Below, piece by piece: positions 39,195 through 51,854 of a stretch of 64,000 bases of DNA (position 1 is its first letter; each line of letters opens with the position of its first letter). This DNA is from Citrus sinensis (taxonomy: Eukaryota > Streptophyta > Magnoliopsida > Sapindales > Rutaceae): positions 24,248,501 to 24,312,500 of the forward strand of contig NC_068561.1 of NCBI RefSeq assembly GCF_022201045.2, read 5' to 3'. The notes under the pieces were generated by a model. It was not told the DNA's origin. It made no database searches and saw only the letters and a list, made by a program, of their open reading frames with translations. A program made the translations under genes and the position numbers.

Positions 39195-39964
39195 TAGTTC
39201 TTTATAAATTTCCTCTATTCAAATAAGATTTTTTTAAAAAAAAAATTAAGCGGGTCAATTGCCAACCCTGTCTATGTTCACAACCATTACTCTTGAAAAT
39301 TAATCATTTCTCATTTAATGTTTTAAAAATTCATTAAGCGCTTGAAATGTTCTACAAAGTAGTAATATTTATGTTATAAAAATATTGCGTATTTCAAGCT
39401 GCTGATGCATGCATTTTCCAAAACACGGGAGAACATGTATCACAAGGGGGTGAAACTCGTTCAAAACAATTAAATACTTCAAACTATTTTTCATAACATA
39501 TACACATTAGACTCATTCAAGCAGGCACCGTTAGTCGCCCCTGTAAATTTCGGTCAGAACTCACAAAGTCAGAAGAAGCAACTTTCCCTAAGACGAAGGC
39601 ATATAATCTAAAAGTATAAGACAAGCAAAATTTTCCGCAAACGCACTCGAATTCCATAAACTTCACCGAAATTCTCCGGTATTCCACCTCTATGGAAGGC
39701 TTCGAGAGGTGCAAGTAGCCAAGTTCAATCAAACTTGAAGGCTTATATCCGAGCTTATTATTTATTAATATAACATAACTACGACCAGATCACATCGGTA
39801 GAGTGAGAGCAACAAGAAACATAATTCTCTGCTACCTACCACTAAATAATTTATTCTTACAAACTGTCAAATTGAGCACTCTTAAATATTACATAAGGCA
39901 ATTGTGTAAAATTTATTGCCAAATCTAAACACATCTTGTACAACCTGGAGTCTGAAGATTTAAG
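39195..39964. other. Spacer with right copy of local duplication; F-box gene 3' flank
   Basis: Contains the right copy of the local duplication at about 39396-39593 and, from about 39700 on, the probable 3' UTR of the F-box gene. The small minus-strand frame near 39.5-39.7 kb has no recognisable domain. Confidence 0.45.
39396..39593. repeat. Local segmental duplication, right copy
   Basis: Partner of 37560-37705 in the same orientation, with shared phrases in the same order and an extra block of about 45 bp. Copies lie on either side of the A3 pseudogene, the SINE and the MITE. Confidence 0.75.
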
Positions 39965-42900
39965 TCAGCAAAACCTCAAACAAGCTTCAAGCTCCTTCTC
40001 ATCATGACAACTATATCCCAACATATAGGCACGTGCTGTCATAGATACATAAGAAATGAATATATATGTGGGGGAAAAAAAAGACAGGATGTTAAGACAG
40101 AAGTAATATCCATACCAAATCGACCAGACCCCATGAAAGGTTCTTCATCAATCACACTGCTTTGTTGTTCCTAAAAATTGTAGAAAATTAAGAAAATGAA
40201 TTTAGAACAAAGAAAAAGAGAGAAATTGAGGAAAAAGACCACTAACTTAATTGACACAATCATGACCCTTGGAACATCATCACAACGAATAGGAATGAAA
40301 TGCTGCAGCGATAGTCTGCTAAAGACTGCAGAATTTCATTTTTTTCTTTGTCTTTTTGGTCATACAAGTGTTTTAAGCATGATGCATGGAATTGACAATA
40401 ACAATATAGAGCAAAAGAAAATGCAATTCATTTTCTTCTCTTAGGGTAGTGAGGGAAGAACTGCATGCATATCATGTTGTTGTATAAATTCAATTACTGA
40501 TGAACACAGGGAAGAACAACATCATCAGTGGACATTCAATACCAGAATAAGCTGTTTCTCACAGTTAGACAGTAAAAGTACCCAAATACATGAACAAGAC
40601 ATTTAAACTATGCACGACCAAGATTCCATCAAGACTTGTCAATTTTGAATTTTAAAATTCTTTCAAAACATAATATAAACTTCTCATTATCCTAGGCTTT
40701 GGATCATCAAATCCCCAAAGGATAACCCAGTTTTGAAAGGTTCATGTCCGATGGGAAGTATTTAATTCGAGGGCAGGGTGCAAGGTAACTAAAAGAATAA
40801 AAAAACAATGAAACAAAAAGCTTTGGATCATCAAAAAGTGAACTACCAAATTCTTATCTAGTGCTTTATAATTCTAAGACTCTAGGCAGAGGAAGCAGAA
40901 GCAGATTTTAAGCAAGTAAACAAATGAAGAAGGTGCAGAAAATTTCTACTCACAGGATCTGGTTCCAATTCATCTGGTGACATCAACATTTCAAAACAAC
41001 GGCCAGAAATTTTACAGACCATAATCCCGTCTTTGGCGTCCATAGCCATCTCTCTGCATGTATCATCACAAACTGACAGCATAGGAAAGACAAATTAGTT
41101 CATTGCATTCTATAGTAAATATTTGAATGCAAGAACATGAAATTGCTGCCATCGTTTCCTACCATGAACATATCCAGTCTTCTCACAAACAAATAAATTA
41201 CCAACTTGGTGGTAAGTGCACAGATCTCCAGAACAAGCATGGTCAGTGAGCACGTTATCAGTCAAGCCCTTACTGCTTTTCCACAAAGAAACTTGATCCC
41301 CAACTGTCTTGTCAATAATGATCCGATCATCTTTCACCTTCAGATCACCAAAAAGAATAAAAAGTGACGAAGAATACAAGATATACAAGAATGCTGCCTC
41401 CTAATGATTTGTTCACAGAACTTCTTTGAAAAAGGCAGTCGAAAATGTAAACCAATATGTTTGCCTCAAACATAAGCTGCAATACATTTGACATAAGTAT
41501 CCCAAAACTAAACATGAAACGAAGTCAACCGATCCTTTGCACTAAAAACAGCAAAAGCACACAACTTCAAAAGATGAGAACAAACTGACAAACAAGCACC
41601 AACCAGTCAAATTTCGGGCACATTTAGGAACACAATACGTGCATGCAACCAGACAATAAATGTGGCAGAAAGGTGGCATGTGAGGATCCATTTGTGTAAA
41701 AGCACCCAATCTTACAGTAAGGTAGAGATTCTTAGCTCTTCTTTCACATCCAAATGATGCAGTGAATGAAAAGCATAAGACAAACAACTAAAGGCAATAG
41801 TTATCAAAAATATTTCGCACGGTTTGAAAAGATACTCTAAAATGTATACAATTTTTAACAAATGAGTCTTCGTGTTAGGCAACATCACATGTTACCTGTG
41901 AAGGAAGTGGTGCTTGGCTTCTCTTAGCAGCTTGCATCTGGATATAGTACTCTTTAAACTCAGTTGGGCAACTTCTAACTAGTTCGGCCAAGTCTTCCTT
42001 GTCGCGCTGTAAAATGAAGAAACATTAACTTAAAAGACTACCGTCTACACCAGCTTTAACAATGCTTCAAGCATCAAAAAGGAATTTCAAAAAATATAAA
42101 CTTGCCTTGAGTCTCTTTTGAGATTAAATTAAAAGTTTGAACTCCAAAAATGCCTAATTTCATATGCAATTTCAATTAACATTTCAATCCCAATTAAACA
42201 ATATTCTCATTAATGCCTTGTCCAAAATAAGACTTGAGACCCACAATAAGACTGGTTTGATGCAACAACAATAACATTGTCAGCACCCTCCTTTCTACTT
42301 CTTAGAAACAAATGGTCTAATTACATGTCCATAAATCACTTTTTCCCTTTTTATCTTTTTGCCAATAAGAACACAATGGCATGCCCTCATATTGAAACAA
42401 CTATCATACATGTCTTTGCTTGAAAATTTCATATAGAAAGCTGATAATTCAGATGTAGTTGGAAAATTTATCACAAGCAAGACATAGTACAAGAATTCAA
42501 CATTTTTGCACTTCCAATGAAAATACGTACAATGTGTGAAAAACAGAAACAAAAAAAGGTTTTTCCCTCATCATCCGAACATAAATAGGCAAGGAGACAT
42601 ATTACCAGAAGAGAGGACTTAAAAGATACCTGAATATAAAGCTTTTTCCAAGCACAAACTCGTAAATTTTTGGTTGGGGGCAACAGACCCCATCGCATAC
42701 AGTATCTGCCCAAACACAAAAATAAACAAGTATCATAGGTGTATCTTCATACATAAACTCAGCATATTTCTTAACCTTGCATTAGCAAGTCTACATTACC
42801 ACAAATCTGTGTGTGTGTGTGTGGGCGCGAAGCCAGCCACCAAAAAAAAAAAAAAGCACAAAATAAAACCATTTTGGAAAAAAGGACTATTGTTCTTTTT

Positions 42901-43547
42901 CTTCCAAGATCAACTCAAAGAGACTGATACAAAATAAAAACTCACAAGCGACGCCACAAGGACTCATCAGAAGCAGCATAATTCAGGAATCTACAAACCA
43001 GCGAACATGATACAAGATCCTGTCACATTTCAATAAATTAAACAAGAACTTTCTAAGATAAAAACACAACAAATCAAACAACAATAATTCAAAATCATAA
43101 TCTAACAAACCTCAACAAATCAAACAAGAATAATTCAGAATCATAATTTTAACGAACCTCAGAAGACAGGAATTTGAGCATGTGCGTGAATAATTCAGGC
43201 GGAATCTTGCTGAAAATTCCAGTATCAATTCTATTAGGACTAGAATGAATCTCACTTTTATTATTAATATTATTATTGTTACTAATACTATCCGAGCCCG
43301 ACCCCGAGCACGAGCCCGTGGCTGAGAATTTCTCCACGCACAATTTCTTCTTTTTCGGTTCATCTTCTTCCTTGGATTGCTTCTCTTCCTATTTACAAAA
43401 AAAGGTTGATATAAGCGGACGTGAAACGACATCGTATTCATAATGATTGTGTAAGATGAATAGAACCTCGGAATCTGAAACTTGAGCGAGGACTTCGGAT
43501 TCCAGGAACTGAGCCAAGCTATCGTCTTCGTCGTCGGATAACGTCAT
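39965..43547 (-). CDS. SKIP31: F-box protein SKIP31-like
   Basis: Nine coding exons in transcript order: 43467-43547, 43158-43388, 42946-43019, 42630-42705, 41896-42006, 41163-41337, 40954-41072, 40116-40170, 39965-40035. Phases agree and the protein has 330 aa. An acidic N-terminus ([20 protein letters not shown]) and a Ser/Asn-rich linker are followed by an F-box at about residues 86-128 ([20 protein letters not shown] ... [17 protein letters not shown]). The F-box should bind SKP1/ASK and place the protein in an SCF ubiquitin ligase. The C-terminal half has paired cysteines and histidines ([20 protein letters not shown] ... VCKISGRCF) that could bind zinc and presumably select the substrate; the substrate is not deducible. 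Resembles Arabidopsis SKIP31, known as an ASK-interacting protein, in length and cysteine layout. Confidence 0.85.
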
Positions 43548-44839
43548 CGTCGAGACGAAAGGAGCAGCGGAATCTGGATTTGGATCGGACGGCGGCGGCA
43601 GGGTTGTGGCCGTTTTTGTAATATTTTACGAGGTGAAAATTACAGTGGAGCAAGCGAGGCGTGATCAGACGATGATAAGCGTATGCACACGGATGGGAAC
43701 GGTCCAGATGCGTCGGCGATCCAGTTGGGCCCAACTATCTAACTGTGTCCGGTTCGAATATCTTCCTAACTATTTTCTGAGTCAGTTTCAACCCTTGGAT
43801 TGCATTTAACAAAATCTAACGTCTCAAAGTAACAAAAGAAGCAGAATTCTGAGAAAATAGAAAATCCTTTTATGTTACGGGAATATTATAAGAGTATGTA
43901 AACAAATAAATCTCATATATCTGATTATTTAATCAATATTTTAAAAATAAAAAAGATGACGATTTGTATAATTGTACACGATATTAGGGAATAACTTTAA
44001 TTAGAGCAAAAATCATCGGATCATTATCCATTTATATATATATATATTTGATTTACTTACTAAAACTATAAGGGTTGACAATTGTTCAAGAAATTTGGAA
44101 ATTAACTAAATTAGAATAAAAAATCAAGGGAATATATTATCGACGCATTAAATTAATCATTTGGCACACGACGCCGTCGGGTGAACGTGTAACGGTGTAA
44201 ATTGTAAACTGGCAATCTCTTTTCTCAGTAAAATCATTTGTTTGTCGGCGTTAAAACTTAGAACTGCATAATTGCAATACACCCACAAATTCAATAATAA
44301 ATGATTTTTGGTTCAAGCCATTTCACAGAATTTGTCTACTTCCTATAAGTTTCAAAAATGACACAAAGGAGTCCTCTAACATTTAGGAAGATGATAACTT
44401 GCTTTAGAGTTCAAATCAACCAAATAAAACTATTTAGGAAGAGCCCCATCAACGTTAAGGTTGTGCCATACACAAATGATGGCATGAGCACTTGGATGTA
44501 TCAATTCTTAGAGCATGATATACACACATGATGACATGGAAACCACATGATATTGATCTAATGAAAGCATAATTGCATAAAGCATCAGCATCCGCATCAT
44601 ACAATTCTAACAAATCATATGAATTTCATAGCTACCATAGCAACTAAAAATTTTGAAATACATCAATCTGCACCATCCCTCATTGCAAATCAGATGTCTT
44701 AGCACTTGTACCAAATGTTTTCGATCATACACTAAATCTAAGATTAGTGGCTCAACTGTGTACACCCATGAGGTTAGATAACAAAAGGTTCTTAAAAATA
44801 AACCAGACCAACATCCAGCTGATGAAACCAAGCTAAAAA
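43548..44839. other. Intergenic: F-box promoter and SWIB gene 3' flank
   Basis: The left 250 bp is GC-richer and should hold the F-box gene promoter and leader. The rest is AT-rich with a TA run near 44035-44048. I see no gene. Confidence 0.5.
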
Positions 44840-45929
44840 TCAAGCAGAGTTTACGAAATGCTGGGACAGCAATTTGGCAATCTCCAGGAAGCCAACAGAA
44901 TCTTTTCCGTTGAAAATGGTCTTCAACTTATCATCACATCGAATCTCCCTCTTGTTTGCAGGATTCTACAAAGCATTATATCAAGTGAAAGAAATTATAT
45001 TACCATAAAACTGAAACTTGAGACAAAAATAAATGATTATAACAACAAATTGCTATTTCAAACAAAATTGCACTCTGTAACTAGTAAGTTTGTTTAAGTA
45101 TCAAACATTTTTTGGAAATCATAGATTAGACAATGGAAGTGACAATGAGTACTTGCTTTAGCACAGTTCCTAGCTTCACCAAAGAAAAAAGAAAAACTTG
45201 GAACTTAATGTAATCTTTTACTAATAAAAAGTATGATTATGTTGTTGTACTTTGAAATTGATTAATTTGTTTTACTGATTTTTGGCAAATATAGAATTAG
45301 CCTTAATGGTGAGAAACAAGAAAAAATATTGAGTCTTGCTTCCAAACGGTTTGCTGACAGTGTGCTGACAGATACAGCAGCAAAATAACTCCAAAATATG
45401 TAAAACAATATAGTTTTGCTGCTGGTTCTGTCAAGGTGCGCCTCGTTGATACATTTGTTCGAGAATGTTGCCTTAATTTTTCTTTATTTATTTTGTGACC
45501 AGAAACAAGGTATTATTTTCATTTTCCAGAATTAACAATTAACACACACAAGACCTTTTTAAGCTATTTTTACAGCATATTAAACAAGCTAAACAAAAAA
45601 CAAGAAACACACAATTTCAATTATTACAATGCAGTCAAAACGTTCGATGAAAAGCCAAAAAGAACTTGAACAGCGGCAACTGGCAAAGAAGGAAGCAATA
45701 AAGAAAAGACCTGGAGGTCGTGTTGTCTGATATATTGCCAGATTTTCTTGACAGCGTCGGAGCGAGAGGCCTCGTTGGCTCCGAGAAACTTGCTCAGTTG
45801 TGCAGATACAGGAACCGGTTTCCCAATCCCTCCCTTTGCTTTCTTGCCAGCAGCTGCTGTTGCTTCTGCTCCGGACTTGGCCGCCGCCGCCATCATTGTC
45901 CTGCATCCCCCAAACAATCTCGCTGCCAT
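44840..45929 (-). CDS. Small SWIB/MDM2-domain protein (copy A)
   Basis: Two exons, 45711-45929 and 44840-44965, separated by a 745-bp phase-0 intron that splits the SWIB domain; 114 aa. The Ala/Gly/Lys-rich N-terminus (MAARLFGGCRTMMAAAAKSG...) is followed by a SWIB domain from about residue 40 (VSAQLSKFLG ... SDAVKKIWQYIRQHDLQ | NPANKREIRCDDKLKTIF ... LEIAKLLSQHF). SWIB proteins of this size in plants go to nucleus, plastid or mitochondrion; the large ones belong to BAF60-type chromatin remodellers. Role here is unknown. I chose the ATG at 45929 because it opens the MAAR/MSR-like start seen in relatives; an in-frame ATG at 45953 would add eight residues. A paralogue with the same exon split lies 0.9 kb upstream. 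Confidence 0.87.
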
Positions 45930-46856
45930 TTTTCCGAACAAATATAGAGTCACTCAAGCTAAAACCCTAGGAATGCGAAGGGAAGCGAGGGTTTCTTTGA
46001 CAAATGATTCCTCGCGGCCTTAAATAACCGAACATGCACCCAGGCAGAACTTTTGAAAATTTTGAGGCCGCTATCATGTTGAAACTGAAAAGACTAATTT
46101 ACCCTCCAGAGTCCAGAAAGAGGGTGCAATTGTGCAAAATTACAACTTGTCAATTGTCATTATGTAAACTGCAGATGCCCTAATTTTGCACCATTTTCAA
46201 TTTCTGTAAAAATTTGTTATTGAAGTTGAATTTTACGACGTTTACAAAGTTAGAGCTTGAAGCATTTCACGGGCTACGTGAAGAAAGCTGCACAAATGTT
46301 TTAATCTTTATGCTCAAAGGAACAATGACTTCAACATTTTATGATTGACAAAGATAGTTTGGACTTTGGAATTGTCGTATGTAAGTTGAAGCTTCAGTAA
46401 GAGAATGCTGAAGGAAGTTATGGCTTGCAATCAGCAATAATCATCACGGATTCGAGCAGCCTTGTGATCTTGGTCGATGAGTCAATTGTGATGAACTGAA
46501 CATCATCAAGTATAAAAATACCCCCCACTGCATCGCATCTCCCTATGATTGAATTCTTTCAGATGTACTGAAAGAAGAGAACAAAAAACGATTGCATCCT
46601 TTGATGAAGACAAATCATATACCAAGCTTGCTGAGAATCTTCCACACAAAACAGTAACATTGGAACGAGTAGAAACAGCAGAAGGGATATAAAGATAAAC
46701 AGAACATCTCTCGCATATCATTCATGCCATGATTCAGCAATTCTCAATGAAATAAATATTCAACCCATGAACAAATCCCTAACTAACAATATGAGACATT
46801 ATTTGGTTTCTGCCGCACAATAGAACTACAACCACAATTATATTAGCAGCAAACTA
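45930..46856. other. Spacer between the two SWIB genes
   Basis: 927 bp containing the promoter of copy A and the 3' UTR of copy B. The overlapping plus-strand and minus-strand frames near 45.6-46.0 kb are alternative readings of SWIB exon 1. No other gene is visible. Confidence 0.5.
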
Positions 46857-48087
46857 TCAGCCAGAGCCAGTTTTCACAAATTGTCCGGACAGCAATTTGG
46901 CAATCTCTGGGATCCCAATCCTGTCTTTTCCAGACAATAAAGACTTCAACTTCTCTTCACCAAGAAGATCCTTTTTCATTCCAGGGTTCTGCAAAAGTCA
47001 TAGACATGTTATGCCACTGGAGATTTTTCATTCACGAAAAATAGCAGAGTAAGAGAATATGGATTACTTTTGAACAATAATAGCGAACGTGGATATTTTT
47101 AACAGATGTACGCTTATTTCATACTAGCTGTTACGAAGCGTTAAATGTAATTATTTCTCTTTATCTTATTGAGGGCATTTAATAGGATGAGTGAAATTAT
47201 AAAGTGAAAAATAAGTAACAAAGAAAAGTGGAGTGGATGAAACTACATACATGTGTTCAGAGCAAGTCCAAGAGATATTATAAATCAAACTCAAGTAAGG
47301 AAGCAACTACAACATGCAACTTATTCAAGCAAGAGCAGATGGTAAAAACACGAATTTGTAATACTTGAACTGGCAGTAATTTAAATAACAGCTGTTGAAA
47401 TAAAGAAAGTCAAATGCATGCCGGCAAGAACCCTTGAAGTTTAGTTCTACAAAAGGTTTTCAATCCTAATGCCCATCACACATAATTGCAGAGTTTTGGT
47501 TTAATTTTAGGGGATTGACGAAAATGGTTAATTAATAAAAACTAATTTAAATAGTCCTAAATAGAGTTAAGATTTCACAACACGTATACACATGTGAGAA
47601 ACCAAAGTGGTTTTTTCAGTTAACAGCAATTCAAAAGAACAAATGTTATTGACAACCAAAAAAAGAAAAAAAGAAATACTATCAATACACGTAAATCCAA
47701 AATTCAGTTAGGACGATCATCAAACACTTGGAAGTGGCAGCATAATTAACAAACGATATCGCAACTAATTAAAGTGGGAGCAAAATTATCGGTAAATCTA
47801 ACGATATGCAATCAAATAAACCAATGATTTAAAAGAGAGACCTCGCGATTGTTGAGTTTGATGAACTTGGTGATCAGTTTAGCAGTTTCGGAACGGGGAG
47901 GCTCGGGGATGTTCAGAAATCTGCCCAACTCAGAAGTAGAGGAGGGTGCTACAGATTTGGTCTTGCCTTTGGCTTTGGCTTTGGCTTTGGCTTGAGCTTT
48001 GGAAGAAGAAGCAGCAGCCTGCAATTTGAGGCCGCCGGCGCCCTTCATTGCCGCCATAGCTGCTTTGCCTCCTCCCCTCGCAGCCAT
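46857..48087 (-). CDS. Small SWIB/MDM2-domain protein (copy B)
   Basis: Two exons, 47842-48087 and 46857-46988, with an 853-bp phase-0 intron at the same place in the domain as copy A; 125 aa. The N-terminus is rich in Ala, Gly and Lys with an AKAKAKAKGKTK stretch that could bind nucleic acid or act as a targeting signal. The SWIB domain runs from about residue 53 (SELGRFLNIPEPPRSETAKL ... NNRE | NPGMKKDLLGEEKLKSLL ... IPEIAKLLSGQF). The two copies share architecture but are clearly diverged (copy A SAQLSKFLGANEASRSDAVK versus copy B SELGRFLNIPEPPRSETAKL), so the duplication is not recent. Function in chromatin or organelle nucleoids is possible but unproven. Confidence 0.9.
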
Positions 48088-49082
48088 CTTTTGATCTACT
48101 TAACGTTGGATGTGTTACTTGCTAGGCGCTAATATTATGTTTGTTGAAAGTAGTCCAGTAATTGGTTATTTTTGTTACTTATTTTATAATTCGTTTGTTT
48201 TAATTTAATCGATTATTTTTTTATCTAGACATTATCTTTCTCGTTCGCTTTCATGGAATAGTTAGGCTTCTTTAGATATTACTTAATCCTTTCACAATGA
48301 TGAAATAGTTAGTGCCTATTTAGTATTTTCATTATTTATTAGTTAGTCTCACAAATTTTTATCAAAATTTTTGTTATTATTTTATTTTTTAGTAGAACTT
48401 TTAAAAATTAAATAAGTTAATTTATCTCTAATAGTAAAAATTTAAATTCTAAACTTTAAGAATAAAATAATTTTTTTAATAATATCTTTTATTTATTTAA
48501 CAATCTTATTTTATTTTTTTATAACATAATTTTAAAAAAATTATTTATTAAAATATTTTTATAAATTTTAATAAAAACTCTCATTAACAACCAAATAACG
48601 AAAATACTTTTAAGTAAAAATTCTACTAATAAAAATTCTATCCAAATAAGTTCTATTTTAAAAAGTATACCAATCGGAGCTTTATGCTCCAAAATAATTA
48701 ATTGTCTTTAATTTTTTTTTTAAAAAAAAGAAAATCGAAAATTAAGAAAAGAAAATAACAGTAAGAATGCTATAGGTGATGAAAATTATACACCGAACAA
48801 TCGTCAATCCTCAATTCTCGGACGCATTCACAAGATCCTAGATGCTATATTAGTACACAGATAAGCAAGATACAAAGACCCTTTTGTCACAATGATGCTA
48901 AGCACCTTCATATGCTACGCAAACTACTAGAGATACAAAAATAATAGCTCTCTTAGCTTCTTCCTCCAATGGCTTGCAGCCTTGCCCGATAATCTCATCT
49001 CAGTCTAGACTATGACTGATCATATTGACGGTATGGTTTACTTCTGTCATGTACATCAAGAGTCAGAATCTTCATATAAGCG
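48088..49082. other. Intergenic: SWIB copy B promoter and zinc-knuckle gene 3' flank
   Basis: Extremely AT-rich between 48.2 and 48.75 kb, with CTACTAAT/ATTAGTAG-like words and paired ends (CTTCTTTAGATATTACTTA ... CCAAATAAGTTCTATTTT) that may be a decayed MITE; target duplication not identified. From about 48.8 kb begins the probable 3' UTR of the zinc-knuckle gene. Confidence 0.4.
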
Positions 49083-51854
49083 TCATGAATGAGAATGCTT
49101 GTGTCTGCTCTTCTCACTCCTATGATGTCGATCCGATTCATCTGCAGATGTATATCTATGCTTTTGCCTGATCTTTTCTCTTCTCGGATGCCGACCCAAG
49201 TCAGAATCCTCAGATGAATGTGAATGCTTCTTTCTACTCTTTTCACCTACATTATGCCTGCCAACCTCATATTCAGACGGAAAATAATGCTTTTGCCTGT
49301 TCTTTCTATTTCTATTTCTATTATGCCTATCAGCGTCTGACGCTTCAGACCGATAAGAATACTTGTCTCTGCGTTCTTTTATCATATGATGATAATCAGA
49401 GTCATCTTCAGATGAATAAGAATGCATTTGCCTGCTCCTTCTACTTCTATGATACTTGTCAGAATCAGAATCTTCGGATGAATAATTGTGCTTGTGTCTG
49501 GATTTTCTACGATGTGTATTCCATTCTGAAACATCAGATGAACTAGATTTGGAATAGTTTCGCTTCGTTTTCTTCTTATGTTTCTTCTCCTTCTTTGACC
49601 TCCTGCCTTCACCATCGGAAGGTGAAGTCACCCCATCGTCATCAGAAACTCTTAATTCTTCACTATCAGATGATGCCTGCCTCTTGTGTTTACTTTTCTT
49701 TTTGGACTTCTTTCTACGTTTGCCCGACAAGCTGCTCAACAAGTCAGGGACACTATCCCCAGCCAGAAACCCTAGAATTTTGGGGGGAAGGAGAATAATA
49801 AGTAAAATGTATCAGTTACTACTATATGATACGAGGAAAAACAAAGTTCAGTGGTTAATGAAGGGCATTTACCCCCATATTCATCAAAAATGTCCTCAGC
49901 AACTATCTGCTGATTGGGATCATCAGGTTTAAAACCTCCACGAGGAGGACTAAAATTTCCTGGTTGTCGCTTCAGCTCCCACTTGAGAGGCTGCATGGAA
50001 CAAAATAGCATCAGCAAGCAGCCAGTGCTCCCACTTTGTAAAAGTGCAGAAGGCAAGCAAAATGTTCAAAATAAAGGGCAACGAAATATACATGAGCTTG
50101 TACTAGCTATAAACATAAGTGCAAAATAACTTATAAGCTACCCATCTTCGACATATGATTCCACAAGTGAGTGACTAACTGCTATGCATACTCATTTCTA
50201 GATTGCTTAGTGGTGATATTCCACTTCACATGTAAAACAGAAGCCATTAGAAGAGATTTGGGTATTGCTCTCTATAATTTTTTCATTGACTGGCATTCAT
50301 GTAGATTTTCATGCAAACTTAGTGACTTTTTAAATATAGTTTCCAGTACAACAATTAAGAATCCAGATACAAAATAGGGTAATTAAACAACAGGTATGGA
50401 AATGAACTTTTTCAAGCTCAGTTCTAGTCTCAAGGCTAACAATTTGCAGCCTTTACTTAATTTCCAGCAAACACCAAAGAAAAAAAAAACATACCTCACT
50501 AGGATCTACGTGAGCCATGATAGCAGTCAAGGGGTCATCTCTTTTCAATCGACTTTCTTCATTAGGCATTATTGCATCCTTCAATGGACACTCACGATCA
50601 CCACTTTGATGCCCAAAATTTCCACATCTTAAACATTTCACATTTCTTACTTCAACACCAAATGGTTTTACCCTTGCAGGAGCACCTGTCTCCAGCCTGG
50701 TTATTGTTTAAAGCAAATGCAACTAAGACTTTCGTATATTAGCATAATAATAGCTCATGGAACACAACCAACTTAAAAGCCACAGCATTGCCATTTGAAC
50801 TCTTGGATGGCCAATCTTAGTATGATAGCATGTATAAGCTAATAAACAAATAAAAGATTCCACTTAAGATTTCAACTGGCAAGTACATATAATGGAATAT
50901 TCACAACAGACAATAGATCATTGCATGCACAGCAGTGTCATAAATCTCAAACAAACAATACTAAGTAATTCAGTAGTATTAATAAGCATGCATAATAAAT
51001 GCTTCTGAGCAAGACCGAAACATACCGTGGAGCATTTTTAAGGATTTCAAACTCTTCTTCAGTAGGTAAAGGTCGCCCAAACACATCTTTTGGCCTTGAT
51101 TTCTTCTTTTCTTCAGCCACAGGCTTCGACTCTGGTTGCCTACAATAAATACAAAACAACATCTGACATTACCACAAAATGAAACAATTATACAAATGCT
51201 TTCTAGTGGCAATGATTAATGACAATAATAAGAATAATAACAGAATACATTGGATTTGAAGCTGGTTCTTGAGATGAGTCTCCTTGTTTCTTCCTCCCTT
51301 CTTCAAGTTCCGCAGCCTTAGCGCTTTCAGCATTGTAACCGGGTGGACGAACATACATAAAGCTAACAGCTTGCATAGTCTCCATCTACGCCAAATCAAC
51401 AGAATAAACAAGTAACTATACTATAACAAAAAAGAAAAAAAAAATCCATCTGGGGTTTTAAATCAAACGCTTATAAGTAGTAAAAACTGTACCTTTTCCT
51501 TGTCTTTCTTGGAAATAAGAGATGTTTGGCGAAAGAACTCCTGCTCTTGTGCATACTAAAAAAAAAACATAGAGAGATTAGGAAAATTGGTTAAATAAAT
51601 GAATGAGAACAAATTGATGGGAAAAGAAGAGATACTTCGCGGGTCACTTCCTCGGTGCGGCGCTGGCGCTGGGAGTGCATCTGTTCGGCGATCCATTTGC
51701 GGCGTTGATTAGGGTAAGAGAGAGGATGCCATGGCTTCTGGTTTAAGTATGAATGGCTCCATGCGGTTCCTGCTTTCGTCTTGTAATCAACTTCACCCGA
51801 TCCTACAACTGATGCTTTCTTCAATCTCTTCCCTCCTCCTTCCTCGTCCTCCAT
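49083..51854 (-). CDS. CIR-N / CCHC zinc-knuckle protein with basic Ser/His-rich tail (At4g19190-like)
   Basis: Seven exons: 51636-51854, 51493-51555, 51249-51385, 51026-51139, 50495-50696, 49873-49990, 49083-49771; 513 aa, all phases consistent. Residues about 40-95 match the N-terminal domain of CBF1-interacting corepressor (KPWHPLSYPNQRRKWIAEQM ... EYAQEQEFFRQ). A CX2CX4HX6C knuckle lies at 199-214 (CLRCGNFGHQSGDREC), followed by PLKDAIMPNEESRLKRDDPL. The last exon, about 230 aa, is a lysine-rich block and then about eight degenerate repeats of the form (S/R)RxKHxYSSEDSDxxRH. Such tails are typical of nuclear-speckle and spliceosome-associated proteins; a role in pre-mRNA processing is inferred, not shown. 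Matches the uncharacterised Arabidopsis At4g19190 family. Confidence 0.88.

Noticed and set aside
45589-45957. Alternative-frame reading of SWIB copy A exon 1 (122 codons)
   Set aside because: Out of frame with the SWIB domain and without similarity of its own; it is a shadow of the real exon.
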